From the IMG/VR virus record IMGVR_UViG_3300005578_000008, positions 1 through 40,824 of that record: a DNA stretch of 40,824 nucleotides. One strand, given 5' to 3'. How positions within the stretch are numbered: position 1 is the stretch's first letter; every line of letters starts with the position of its first letter. Source of the DNA: a virus. Both the position numbers and the translations under genes were made by a program. The notes beneath the pieces were generated by a model that was given only the letters and a program-made list of their open reading frames with translations, was not told where the DNA came from and did not search any database. This document shows positions 5,949 to 13,452 of this stretch, in pieces.

Positions 5949-7636
5949 AAGCAGCAAAAAAACGTGCTCGCGATCGGCGCAAAAGCGACGTGATCGCGAC
6001 GCCGAAAAGGCGCAGCGCACGAGGAAAAAAAACCAGCCTGGATTCCCGCCTGCGCGGGAATGACAAGCCCCGCTCAGCACTCAGCACTCAGCACTCAGCA
6101 CTAAAAAAACGCTCAGTCCTCAGCACTCAGTCCTCAGCATTTAAAGTGCGCGCCAGCTACGAAGCGGCATCGTCCGGGCGGCGGCTGCGCCTGTGGCAGC
6201 CGGGCATGATCGGCCCCAACGACGCGGTCCTGCGCGATCTCACGCAGCTCCGTGATCGGAGCCGCGACCTGGTCCGAAACAATCCCTGGATATCGCGCGG
6301 CATTTCGTCATGGGTGGCAAACGAGATCGGCTGCGGCATCACGTTCAAGGCACAGACGCCGGATCAAGAATTCAACAAGCGCGCCGATGATCTCTGGGAT
6401 CGACAGACGGAATATTTCGACGCCGACGGCATGATGGATTTTCAGGGCATGCTCGCGCAGATCGTGCGCACGCGGCGCGCGGCCGGGGAGATCTTCATTC
6501 GCCGGCGCGTCCGCACGCCCGACGGCACCTTGCCCGTGCCGCTGCAATATCAGCTCCTCGAGCCCGAGTTTTGCCCGCACGATCAATCGAACTTCTCGAC
6601 CTTCCCCGGCCGCCAGGTAAGAGCGGGAATCGAGTTCGACGGCATCGGCCGGCGCCGCGCTTATTTCATGTACCGGACACACCCCGGCGATTCGTTCGTC
6701 AATCAGATCAATGACCTCGAAATCGTTGCGGTCCCGGCCTCGGAGATACTGCACCACTATGCGATCCTGCGGCCGGGGCAGATCCGCGGCATTCCCGCGA
6801 TCGTGCAGGCGCTCGTCAAGGCGAAAGAATTCGACGAGTACGACGACGCGGAACTGCAGAGAAAGCGCAATCGCGCCGCCTATACGGGCGTGCTGCGCCG
6901 CGCGACGTTCGGCGAGGACGATTACAAATACGATCCCTTCACCGGCGAGCTCCTCGAGACCGACAACGCCGGCGTCGGCATTCAAAACATCGAGGGCGGC
7001 TCGATGATCCAATTATTGCCGGGCGAGGACGTCACGATGTTCGAGGGCGACACGACCGGGGCGGGCTATAGCGATTTCATCCGTCAGCAGCTCCTCGGCA
7101 TCGGCGCCGGCCTCGACGTCCCGGCGGAGTTCGTGAGCGGCGATTTCTCCAAGCTCAACGATCGCACCCTGCGCGTGGTGCTGGCCGAGTATCACCGCGT
7201 AATCGAGCAGGATCGCTGGCAATTGACCATCCCCCAGGTGTGTTATCCGATCTGGCGCGACTTCATCGACATCGCGATTCTTTCCGGGGCGCTGCCGACG
7301 CCGGCGGCCTATGTGACCAGCCGCGATCAGTATTTAAAGGTCGCATGCCATCCGGAGGGCTGGCCGTATATCCACGAGCTGCAGGACGCCAACGCCGACG
7401 TCATCAACTGGAAAAACGGGCTGACTTCGCGCAAGCGGATCGCCGCCGAACGCGGTGAAGATATCCGCGAGATCGACCAGGAAAACCAAGAAGATCAAAA
7501 TCGCGCCGAGGATTTAGGGCTGAAATACGGCGAGGATAAGCCCGCCAACGCGAACGACGGGAATGCCCAACCAGCGGACCAGAACGCGGCGGCGCGGCTG
7601 AAAAACTTTCGCGCCGTGAATGCATCGTATTATTAA
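5945..7636 (+). CDS. Portal protein (lambda gpB family)
   Basis: 563 residues. The portal family signature begins at VRASYEAASSGRRLRLW (about residue 68), with later family-like stretches such as RDLVRNNPWISRGI, RRRAAGEIFIRRR-type sequence and QYQLLEPEFCP. It forms the dodecameric DNA channel at one capsid vertex. The first 66 residues are unusual: 31-41 derive from an ATTCCCGC palindrome and 42-66 from a heptad array (SALSTQHSALK...), preceded by a very basic stretch. The ATG at 5945 overlaps the upstream stop, so this repeat-derived N-terminus is probably translated unless an internal start is used. Confidence 0.9.
   Translation: MKAAKKRARDRRKSDVIATPKRRSARGKKTSLDSRLRGNDKPRSALSTQHSALKKRSVLSTQSSAFKVRASYEAASSGRRLRLWQPGMIGPNDAVLRDLTQLRDRSRDLVRNNPWISRGISSWVANEIGCGITFKAQTPDQEFNKRADDLWDRQTEYFDADGMMDFQGMLAQIVRTRRAAGEIFIRRRVRTPDGTLPVPLQYQLLEPEFCPHDQSNFSTFPGRQVRAGIEFDGIGRRRAYFMYRTHPGDSFVNQINDLEIVAVPASEILHHYAILRPGQIRGIPAIVQALVKAKEFDEYDDAELQRKRNRAAYTGVLRRATFGEDDYKYDPFTGELLETDNAGVGIQNIEGGSMIQLLPGEDVTMFEGDTTGAGYSDFIRQQLLGIGAGLDVPAEFVSGDFSKLNDRTLRVVLAEYHRVIEQDRWQLTIPQVCYPIWRDFIDIAILSGALPTPAAYVTSRDQYLKVACHPEGWPYIHELQDANADVINWKNGLTSRKRIAAERGEDIREIDQENQEDQNRAEDLGLKYGEDKPANANDGNAQPADQNAAARLKNFRAVNASYY
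6038..6064. repeat. ATTCCCGC...GCGGGAAT palindrome inside portal gene
   Basis: CTGGATTCCCGC-CTGC-GCGGGAATGAC-type copy, translated in frame as part of the portal N-terminus. Confidence 0.8.
6071..6139. repeat. Heptad array inside portal gene
   Basis: Units of TCAGCAC/TCAGTCC only, the orientation that is open in every frame, with a short AAAAAAAC interruption. Encodes LSTQHSA-type peptide. Confidence 0.9.
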
Positions 7637-7640
7637 GGAT

Positions 7641-7663
7641 GGGCGACCGCCGGTCGCCCCTAC
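7641..7663 (+). repeat. Palindromic repeat, GGGCGACC variant
   Basis: GGGCGACCGCCGGTCGCCC plus CTAC, ending directly at the ATG of a 26-codon ORF. Confidence 0.85.
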
Positions 7664-7744
7664 ATGGAACCGTTGGGTTATATCGGCGTTGCAGTCGTGG
7701 TGATCCTGATTTTCTGGATCGCTGCCCACAGCGGCAACAATTGA
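7664..7744 (+). CDS. Putative 26-residue membrane peptide
   Basis: ATG 7664 encodes MEPLGYIGVAVVVILIFWIA followed by AHSGNN, one clear transmembrane helix with a short polar tail. There is no strong ribosome site; AAGGA lies about 25 bases upstream. The segment fills the space between portal and protease genes and overlaps the -35 box of the next promoter. It could be a real small phage protein or a chance ORF. Confidence 0.35.
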   Translation: MEPLGYIGVAVVVILIFWIAAHSGNN

Positions 7745-7769
7745 CGCGCCACGGGCGATCGCCGATAAT
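7741..7769 (+). promoter_or_regulatory. Putative late promoter P2
   Basis: TTGACG (7741-7746), 17 bases, GATAAT (7764-7769). It would drive the protease-capsid-tail module. Homologous in layout to 5567 and 31099. Confidence 0.65.
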
Positions 7770-7789
7770 CGTCGGCTAAATCGATTTTT

Positions 7790-7861
7790 CCCCTCGCGGC
7801 CGAGGGTAAGAGGCCTCTTCCGGGGTGTTTCAAAACACCACTGGAAGGGGCCTTTTTTTTT
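7790..7861 (+). promoter_or_regulatory. Attenuator-like leader with intrinsic terminator (element 2)
   Basis: Hairpin 1 is CCCTCG (7791-7796)/CGAGGG (7801-7806). GGCC (7798-7801) could pair with GGCC (7812-7815) across ten bases. The terminator stem AGGCC-CTTCC pairs with GGAAG-GGCCT (7811-7852), with an inner GGTGTTT/AAACACC stem, then nine T (7853-7861). The leader ends 17 bases before the protease ATG. Confidence 0.65.
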
Positions 7862-7878
7862 GATCCGAAAGGACGTGC

Positions 7879-8928
7879 ATGAAGAACAGCTGGTATCGAA
7901 TCCAAGCAAAAGACAACGAAGCCGAGGTGCTCATCTACGACGAGATCGGTTTTTTCGGTGTCAGTGCCAAAGACTTCATCAACGATTTTCAAAAAATTTC
8001 CCCCGACGCAACCATCAATCTGCGCATCAATTCTCCCGGCGGCGAGGTCTTCGACGGGCTCGCGATCTTCAATTTGATCCGCGCGCATAAGGGCGAGGTC
8101 ATCACCACCATCGACGGCCTGGCCGCTTCGATGGCGAGCGCGATCGCGCTCGCCGGGAACAAGGTCATCATGCCCGAGAACGCTTACATGATGATCCACA
8201 ATCCCTGGGGAATCGCGATCGGCGACGCGCAGGACATGGCCGACATGGCGGACTTTCTCGAAAAGCTCAACGGCACGCTCGCCAATATCTACGTGAAAAA
8301 AAGCGGCAAGGAACAGGACGAGATTCGAAATCTGATGGATCAAGAGACCTGGCTCACCGCCGCCGAGGCGAAAGATCTCGGCCTTGCCGACGAAGTGAGC
8401 GAAGCAAAAAAGCTCGCCGCGCGCGCCAACTGGAAAAGTAAATTTCAAAAACTACCGATCCCGGTGGAAGAAATAAGTCCTGAGTCCCAAGTCCTGAGTC
8501 CTGAGTCAGCGCTCAGCACTCAGCGCTCAGCACTCAGCACTGAAGAGATCCGAGCGCAAGCGGAGGCGCAAGCGGAAGCTCGCGCGAAGGAGATCGTTAC
8601 GCTGTGCACCGCCGCGGGGATCCCGGACGGCGCCGCCAGTTTTCTCGAAAGAGGCTTCAAGGTCGAAGACGTCAAGGCCCGGCTCGCCGATGCGGACCAG
8701 ATCCGCGCGCGCTGCCTCGCGGCCAAACTGCCGGAGCGCGCCAACGCCTATATCAAGGCGGGCATGACGGTCAGCGAAGTTGCGAACGAACTGTTCGACA
8801 CCTTGATCGCGCGCCAGGGCGAGGAGATCGACAACAAGCTCCATCCGTCGAACGAGCGGCGCCGCGCAGTATCGGCGCCGGTGGTCGATATCGCCGAGAT
8901 CTATCGAAAACGAAATCTCAGAAAATAG
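7879..8928 (+). CDS. Head maturation protease, ClpP-like, with scaffold-like C-terminus
   Basis: ATG 7879 has AAAGGA seven bases upstream. Residues 1-180 are a ClpP-type (S14) serine protease: INSPGGEVFDGLAI, catalytic Ser84 in GLAASMAS, His107 in MMIHNP, and a likely catalytic Asp154. Such proteases trim the scaffold during procapsid maturation. Residues of about 220-349 are helical and charged (QAEAQAEARAKEI and on), resembling the scaffold half of lambda protease-scaffold fusions. Between the halves, residues of about 198-221 are an in-frame heptad array, placed exactly in the interdomain linker where an insertion is best tolerated. First gene after promoter-attenuator element 2. Confidence 0.85.
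   Translation: MKNSWYRIQAKDNEAEVLIYDEIGFFGVSAKDFINDFQKISPDATINLRINSPGGEVFDGLAIFNLIRAHKGEVITTIDGLAASMASAIALAGNKVIMPENAYMMIHNPWGIAIGDAQDMADMADFLEKLNGTLANIYVKKSGKEQDEIRNLMDQETWLTAAEAKDLGLADEVSEAKKLAARANWKSKFQKLPIPVEEISPESQVLSPESALSTQRSALSTEEIRAQAEAQAEARAKEIVTLCTAAGIPDGAASFLERGFKVEDVKARLADADQIRARCLAAKLPERANAYIKAGMTVSEVANELFDTLIARQGEEIDNKLHPSNERRRAVSAPVVDIAEIYRKRNLRK
8475..8541. repeat. Heptad array in protease-scaffold linker
   Basis: GTCCTGA units, a short turn, then CTCAGCA/CTCAGCG units; all in frame. Confidence 0.9.
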
Positions 8929-8960
8929 GGCGCAGCGGGTCGAGCATGCTCGACCCCTAC
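8928..8960 (+). repeat. Palindromic repeat with nested second palindrome
   Basis: Starts GGGCGCAGC but continues as GGGTCGAGCATGCTCGACCC plus CTAC, a hybrid of two stem types. It starts at the stop codon of the protease gene. Confidence 0.8.
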
Positions 8961-8994
8961 AGTCCCCGACAATTTATTTTAGGAGGAAAAAATC

Positions 8995-9369
8995 ATGAGC
9001 GTAACCGAATCGAACCACGACGGCGAGTTTATTCTATCCGAGTCCGCCGGACACCGATCGCGCAAGAACGTCACCATCGTTTCCGGCCAGGATCTCGCCG
9101 CGGGAACGGTGGTCGGAAAAATTACCGCGACGGGCAAATACAAAGCCTATGACGACGACAACGGCGACGGCAGCGAAGCGGCCGCGGGAATTCTCGTCTG
9201 CGCCGTCGACGCGACCGACGGCGATTTACCAGGCGTGATCATCGATCGCGACGCGGAAGTGAAGGACGATCTCCTCACTTGGGCAACCAGCAACGACTCG
9301 ACCGATATCACCAACGGCACGGCCGATCTCGAATTGCTCGGGATCCGCGTGCGCGTCAACTACACCTAA
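8995..9369 (+). CDS. Capsid decoration protein (lambda gpD family)
   Basis: ATG 8995 follows a strong AGGAGG site. The 124-residue product shows the gpD-family pattern: an N-terminal arm, SRKNVTIVSGQDLAAGTVVGKIT, then YDDDNGDGSEAAAGILVCAVDATDG in parts, and a closing RVNYT strand. Trimers of this fold cap the expanded capsid and stabilise it. It lies between protease and major capsid protein, as in lambda. Confidence 0.85.
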   Translation: MSVTESNHDGEFILSESAGHRSRKNVTIVSGQDLAAGTVVGKITATGKYKAYDDDNGDGSEAAAGILVCAVDATDGDLPGVIIDRDAEVKDDLLTWATSNDSTDITNGTADLELLGIRVRVNYT

Positions 9370-9374
9370 AATTT

Positions 9375-9405
9375 TAGTGCTGAGTGCTGAGGACTGAGTG
9401 CTGAG
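9375..9405. repeat. Heptad array between decoration and capsid genes
   Basis: Four GTGCTGA/GGACTGA units in one orientation, without an inverted arm. Confidence 0.9.
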
Positions 9406-9437
9406 CACAGGACAAATTCACTAAACAGGAGAAACAG

Positions 9438-10481
9438 ATGGCAGACATTTTAGATTTTTTTGGCGGCGATCTTTTCAAGATGGCCTCGCTTACGACCACG
9501 ATCAATCATGACGACTACAAGCCCGACCTGATCGGGGGCATGGGGCTGTTCGAGGAAGAGGGCGTCGCGACGCGCAATGTCGTCGTCGAAGAGGACGGCA
9601 ATAGCCTCAAGCTGGTGGCGACCGCGCCATGGGGCGGCGTGCCGGCCTCGCGCGAGAACGGCAAGCGCGTCGGGCGACCGTTCATCGTGCCGCATCTGCC
9701 GACGCGCGACAGCATCACCGCGGAGGAGCTGCAGGGCGTGCGCGCCTATGCCGCCGGCATGACGCCGGCGCAAACCTTGATGACGATCCAGGCGCTGCGC
9801 GATCGCAAGCTCAACAACATGCGCGCCGATCTCGAAGCCACGCTCGAATATCATCGCGTCGGCGCGATCAAGGGCCTGGTGCTCGACGCTGACGGCAGCT
9901 CGACGATTTACGATCTGTTCAGCGAATTCAACGTCTCGCAGCAAACCCACGGCATGAACCTCGACGATTCAGCCACCGACGTGATCACGCAGATCCGCGA
10001 GGCGATCCGCAAAAGTCTGAACGCGCTCAAGAACCAAGGCGTGAGCGGATTCGCGGCGCTCTGCGGCGATCAATTTTTTGATCTTTTGACCGGCCACCCG
10101 TTCGTCAGAAACACCTATCTCAACTGGACCGCAGCGGCCGAGCTCCGCAACGAGCATCGCGCCTATGGCGTGTTCGACTTTAACGGTGTGCGCTGGATCA
10201 ACTATCGCGGCAGCGTGGGCGGAGTCGACTTTGTTGAAACCGGCAAAGCGAGCCTTTTCCCGCTCGGCGCGCGCGGTCTCTTCAAGGGCTATTTCGGCCC
10301 GTCGGATTATATCGATCGCGTCAATCAGATCCCCGATCCGAACGGCGCGCCGATCGAAGTGCGCTCGGAAATGAAACCCATGGGCAAGGGCGTCGACCTG
10401 GAAGCACAGTCGAACCCGCTCTATCTCTGCACCAAGCCGGCGGCAGTCGTTCTGCTCGACGCAACCGAGAGCGCCAGCTAA
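9438..10481 (+). CDS. Major capsid protein (lambda gpE family)
   Basis: ATG 9438 follows AGGAGAAACAG. The 347-residue protein has family features: an N-terminal LTTTIN-type start of the mature region, APWGGVPASRENGKRVGRPFIVPHLP and ITAEELQGVRAYA, NMRADLEATLEYHRVGAIKG, and RNTYLNW in the C-terminal half. It adopts the HK97-type fold and builds the icosahedral shell. No repeat insertion is present, in keeping with strong structural constraint. Confidence 0.92.
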   Translation: MADILDFFGGDLFKMASLTTTINHDDYKPDLIGGMGLFEEEGVATRNVVVEEDGNSLKLVATAPWGGVPASRENGKRVGRPFIVPHLPTRDSITAEELQGVRAYAAGMTPAQTLMTIQALRDRKLNNMRADLEATLEYHRVGAIKGLVLDADGSSTIYDLFSEFNVSQQTHGMNLDDSATDVITQIREAIRKSLNALKNQGVSGFAALCGDQFFDLLTGHPFVRNTYLNWTAAAELRNEHRAYGVFDFNGVRWINYRGSVGGVDFVETGKASLFPLGARGLFKGYFGPSDYIDRVNQIPDPNGAPIEVRSEMKPMGKGVDLEAQSNPLYLCTKPAAVVLLDATESAS

Positions 10482-10491
10482 GGAAAATGCA

Positions 10492-10554
10492 CAGTCCTGA
10501 GTTGCAAGTCCTGAGTCCTGAGCCTCAGCACTCAGAACTCAGCACTCAGGACTC
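10492..10554. repeat. Heptad array between capsid and glycosyltransferase genes
   Basis: GTCCTGA-type left arm and CTCAGCA/CTCAGAA right arm form a hairpin ending just before the glycosyltransferase start. It is also open in frame from an upstream ATG (10487). Confidence 0.9.
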
Positions 10555-10558
10555 TATT

Positions 10559-11452
10559 TTGACCGTCGTCGGTTGGCTCTGGAAAAGCGCAACCTGCAGC
10601 GTTCACTATAAGCCCGAGCACGCCAATATCTGGGCGCGGATGATCCATCGGCATCTCACGATCCCGCACCGCTTCGTGCTCATCACCGACTACGTCGGCG
10701 ATCAGGTCCCGAGTCCCGAGTCCCGAGTCTTGAGTTCCCAACACAAAACCCGAGACGCGAGACTTGAGACTCGTTTTGATCCGTTGATCACGCCGATCCC
10801 GCTCTGGTCCGACTGGCGGAATTTGAAACGTCTGGCCTGGGGCCGGTTCAAACCCTATTGCTATGTGCGACTTAAAGCCTTCAGCGAGGAATTCGGGAAA
10901 ATTCTTAAAGCGTCTCAAGTCTCACGTTCCGAGTCTCAGGTTCGCGAGACCCCAGACCCGAGACCCGAAACCCGAGACGCGGCCGTTCGCTTTGTTTCGA
11001 TTGATCTCGATTGCGTTGTACTGGCTAACCTCGATTGCTTATTCGATCGCGCGGAAGATTTCCTGATCATCCGCCGGCCCGCGCCGCGTGTAGGGGCGCA
11101 GCATGCTGCGTCCGAATACGAGCGGCTCGGCAACTATCAGGCGTCCATGTGGATGATGAACGCCGGCGCGCGGAAAAAAGTCTGGGAAGATTTCAAAGGC
11201 AGCGAATCGATCGCGGCCGCGGCGCGCTATCTCGGCAGCGATCAGGCCTGGCTCAATCACATTTTGCCCGATGAAAGAGGATGGAACGCCGACGACGGCG
11301 TGCACGGCTTTTTAAATCTGCATCGGGAAAACCGCTGGAACGACACGCCGCCGCCGGGCGCGCGCATTGTCTTTTTCAACGGCACGATCAAACCGTGGGA
11401 ATTTTTCCACGGGCGGACGGGCTATCCATGGATCGTGAAGAATTACCAGTAA
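10559..11452 (+). CDS. GT-A glycosyltransferase-like protein (copy 2, beside capsid gene)
   Basis: TTG 10559 gives MTVVGWLWKSATCSVHYKP, aligned with the start of the copy at 321. An ATG at 10487 is in frame but would add 24 repeat-encoded residues. DLD (in ISIDLDCVV-type context) is the DxD site, followed by the shared GSDQAW and a C-terminal GYPWI. Two GTCTC-type heptad arrays and one palindromic repeat are inserted in frame, at positions different from those in copy 1, so each paralogue took its insertions after they diverged. Its place between capsid and tail genes suggests glycosylation of virion proteins (inference). Confidence 0.7.
   Translation: MTVVGWLWKSATCSVHYKPEHANIWARMIHRHLTIPHRFVLITDYVGDQVPSPESRVLSSQHKTRDARLETRFDPLITPIPLWSDWRNLKRLAWGRFKPYCYVRLKAFSEEFGKILKASQVSRSESQVRETPDPRPETRDAAVRFVSIDLDCVVLANLDCLFDRAEDFLIIRRPAPRVGAQHAASEYERLGNYQASMWMMNAGARKKVWEDFKGSESIAAAARYLGSDQAWLNHILPDERGWNADDGVHGFLNLHRENRWNDTPPPGARIVFFNGTIKPWEFFHGRTGYPWIVKNYQ
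10705..10774. repeat. Heptad array, CCCGAGT variant, in glycosyltransferase gene
   Basis: Units GTCCCGA/GTCTTGA on the left and GAGACGC/GAGACTT on the right, in frame. Confidence 0.8.
10911..10980. repeat. Heptad array, GTCTC variant, in glycosyltransferase gene
   Basis: GTCTCAA/GTCTCAG units then CAGACCC/GAGACCC/GAGACGC units, in frame, related to 3306-3370. Confidence 0.8.
11089..11114 (-). repeat. Palindromic repeat, reversed, in glycosyltransferase gene
   Basis: GTAGGGGCGCAGCATGCTGC, with one stem mismatch in the closing arm; read in frame as VGAQHAAS. Confidence 0.8.
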
Positions 11453-11453
11453 A

Positions 11454-11526
11454 CAGGACTGAGGACTCAGGACTGAGGACTGAGTCCGGCATTCAGCGCA
11501 GTCCTCAGCACTCAGCCCTCAGCACT
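11454..11526. repeat. Heptad hairpin after glycosyltransferase gene
   Basis: GGACTGA units, a CCGGCATTCAGCG turn, then CTCAGCA units: two inverted arms. Confidence 0.9.
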
Positions 11527-11535
11527 AGGGATTCG

Positions 11536-11610
11536 ATGATCGATCTCACGCCGTCCGAGAGCGGCTATTACCAATATTGGAAACGGGTCGAGAAGGATCG
11601 ATTTTCCTGA
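11536..11610 (+). CDS. Putative 24-residue leader or gene remnant coupled to minor tail gene
   Basis: ATG 11536 encodes MIDLTPSESGYYQYWKRVEK plus DRFS; the TGA overlaps the next ATG. The sequence has ordinary protein composition rather than repeat character, so it may be the C-terminus of a small phage protein truncated by the upstream array, or a coupling peptide. Function unknown. Confidence 0.35.
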   Translation: MIDLTPSESGYYQYWKRVEKDRFS

Positions 11611-12167
11611 TGGCCGAATTCATCAAAGTCAGCACCGATCATGCCGCGTTCGCGCGCAAGCTCGAACAGAGCCTCAAGCGCTATCCGCGCGCGGCGGCCG
11701 CCGGCATCAACAAAGCCGCGCAGGGCGCCTTTACGTTATCGGTGCGCGAGATCCAGGCCGATATTGGCGCCGGCGCGCAGAAAACCATCCGGCGAAATCT
11801 CTCGCTCCAGAAGGCCACGGCGGCAAAACCCGAGGCCCGGCTGATCGCCTTTTCGTCGAAGCAGGATCGAATCCCGATTTACGAGATGAACCCGCGGCCG
11901 CGCAGCATCACGAAACGCCGGCCGGCCGGCGGCGTGCGCTACGGCAAGGGAATTCTGATTCCGGGATCGTTTATCGCCGCGCTGAAAAGCGGTCACGTCG
12001 GCGTGTTCAAGCGCCTGGCGCAAAAGCGGACCCCGATCGTCGAGCTCAAAGGCCCGTCGGTGGCGTTGGTGTTCACGCGGAAAAAGATTCAGGAGCGGAT
12101 CGCGGAATATTTAAAGACAAGAGTTCCCGAGGAGATCGCGCGCGCTTTTAGATTCGTCACGGGCTAG
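11610..12167 (+). CDS. Minor tail protein, gpZ-like
   Basis: ATG 11610. The 185-residue basic protein begins MAEFIKVSTDHAAFARKLEQ and contains a GINKAAQGAFTLSVREIQADIG-like helix with KTIRRNLSL, the pattern of the lambda gpZ minor tail family. Location between head genes and tail terminator or tube genes agrees. gpZ acts at the head-proximal end of the tail and is needed for infective joining. Confidence 0.7.
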   Translation: MAEFIKVSTDHAAFARKLEQSLKRYPRAAAAGINKAAQGAFTLSVREIQADIGAGAQKTIRRNLSLQKATAAKPEARLIAFSSKQDRIPIYEMNPRPRSITKRRPAGGVRYGKGILIPGSFIAALKSGHVGVFKRLAQKRTPIVELKGPSVALVFTRKKIQERIAEYLKTRVPEEIARAFRFVTG

Positions 12168-12170
12168 GGA

Positions 12171-12305
12171 TTTCACCACGAAGACACGAAGGACACGAAG
12201 GTCGGAAAATAGATTGTAGGGGCCGAGCGGCGCTCGCCCGATTTCACCACGGAGGCACGAAGAGCGCGGAGAAAAAAATCTGTGAACTCTGCGTCTCTGT
12301 GGTGA
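12171..12305. repeat. TTCACCAC repeats with nested palindromic repeat
   Basis: Two direct left arms (12171-12201 and 12240-12268) and one right arm ending GTCTCTGTGGTGA. Between the left arms is a reversed GGGCG palindrome (12216-12239) with a GGGCGAGCGCC stem. The right arm abuts the ATG at 12305. Confidence 0.85.
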
Positions 12306-12532
12306 TGAAAAAAAGCAGGCTTATGCAGATTAACGACGTGCACAAATATCTCGGCAAGAGAGTCCGCATCGGGATACAGGATCCAGACCGGCCATGGATG
12401 TCGATCCAGTCGACCGACGAGATCGTCGAATTGGAAAAAATCGACCGATGGCAGGCGGTCCTGGCGAGCGGCGTAAAAATCGACCTGAATTTAATTTCCT
12501 GGATCGCGGGCGAGGGCGAGTTTCCGTTTTAG
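12305..12532 (+). CDS. Hypothetical small protein in head-tail region
   Basis: ATG 12305 directly follows the GTGGTG end of the repeat; no other ribosome site is seen. The 75-residue product has a KRVRIGIQDPDR strand region and ends WIAGEGEFPF. It looks like a small beta-rich protein, but I recognise no family. Position suggests a head-tail connector or tail accessory component. Confidence 0.55.
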   Translation: MKKSRLMQINDVHKYLGKRVRIGIQDPDRPWMSIQSTDEIVELEKIDRWQAVLASGVKIDLNLISWIAGEGEFPF

Positions 12533-12533
12533 C

Positions 12534-12562
12534 TCACGACTCAGCGCTCAGCGCTCAGGACT
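12534..12562. repeat. Short heptad array
   Basis: Units CTCACGA/CTCAGCG/CTCAGCG/CTCAGGA, ending six bases before the next ATG. Confidence 0.85.
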
Positions 12563-12568
12563 AACAAG

Positions 12569-13009
12569 ATGCCCGACAGCATTCGCAAACAGATCCTGAT
12601 GGACGTCGAAGCGGCGCTCAACACCGTCGCTGCGCTTGCGACGGCGGTTCGCGGGCGGCCGGAACATTTAAATTTTCCGCGGCCGATCGCCGGTTTTTTC
12701 CCAGCGACTGAAGAGACCGAGCAGCATCCCGACACGACCGAACTTAATGAGTTGAATTTCATCGTGCGCTGCCTTGTGGACGAGAGCGACGAGCAGCACG
12801 CGCTTTATGAGCTCGAGGACGTTTTGCTCGAGGTCGAAAAGGCGGTCAAAGCCGATCCCACGCGCGGCGGCCTCGCCGAATATACGAACAAGACCGGGAT
12901 CAAATATCTCTACGTCGACGCCGAACTGCCGCGCGCCGGCGCCGATCTGCTTTTTCGCGCGCGCTACGCCACCGAAGAATCCGATCCGACTCATCAGAAC
13001 ATGGATTAA
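12569..13009 (+). CDS. Putative tail terminator or completion protein
   Basis: ATG 12569. The 146-residue protein has helix-rich ends and a central FIVRCLVDESDEQHALYELED segment, with repeated acidic helices. Its size and place immediately before the tail tube gene match lambda gpU-type terminators, which cap the growing tube. The assignment rests mainly on position. An AAGGAGA site for the next gene follows its stop. Confidence 0.55.
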   Translation: MPDSIRKQILMDVEAALNTVAALATAVRGRPEHLNFPRPIAGFFPATEETEQHPDTTELNELNFIVRCLVDESDEQHALYELEDVLLEVEKAVKADPTRGGLAEYTNKTGIKYLYVDAELPRAGADLLFRARYATEESDPTHQNMD

Positions 13010-13023
13010 AAAGGAGAAAAAAA

Positions 13024-13452
13024 ATGTCCAGTCAAATCCTCAAGGGAAAAGGTTCGCAGCTTTACCGGCAAGATCCGGACTCGAGTATTTTTGTCGCGGT
13101 GCCGCAGATGCGCGTGATCCCGGCGCCATCGGCAACACAGCAATACGCCGACGCCACGAACCACGACAGTCCTGGTTCATTCGAAGAGAATATCGACACC
13201 TTGAAACAAGGCGACGATCTGGCGCTCGTGCTCGTGTACCATCCCGACATCGCACTGCACAAACAGCTCTATCTCGATTTCATCGCGCAGACCAAGCTCA
13301 TATGGCGCACGCTGCTCAGCAACACGATCGACGGATGGGAGTTCGAAGGGCGCGTCAGCAAGTTCGATCTTCCGCTTTCGTTCGATGCGCCGGTCTTTCT
13401 CAACTGGTCGATCAAAGTGACCGGGCTGCCGGAACCCGTCGAGATCTCTTAG
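13024..13452 (+). CDS. Tail tube protein
   Basis: ATG 13024 has AAAGGAGA upstream. The 142-residue protein starts with a GKGSQLYRQ-type tube N-terminus, has QYADATNHDSPGSFEENIDT in the middle and a final WSIKVTGLPEPVEIS, resembling lambda-type tail tube proteins. Hexamer rings of this protein stack along the tape measure. The stop TAG sits at the edge of the following heptad array. Confidence 0.75.
   Translation: MSSQILKGKGSQLYRQDPDSSIFVAVPQMRVIPAPSATQQYADATNHDSPGSFEENIDTLKQGDDLALVLVYHPDIALHKQLYLDFIAQTKLIWRTLLSNTIDGWEFEGRVSKFDLPLSFDAPVFLNWSIKVTGLPEPVEIS

Noticed and set aside
10487-10558. N-terminal extension of the glycosyltransferase from ATG 10487
   Set aside because: All 24 residues are array-encoded, whereas TTG 10559 aligns with the start of the paralogue. 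The longer form cannot be excluded, as the frame is open.
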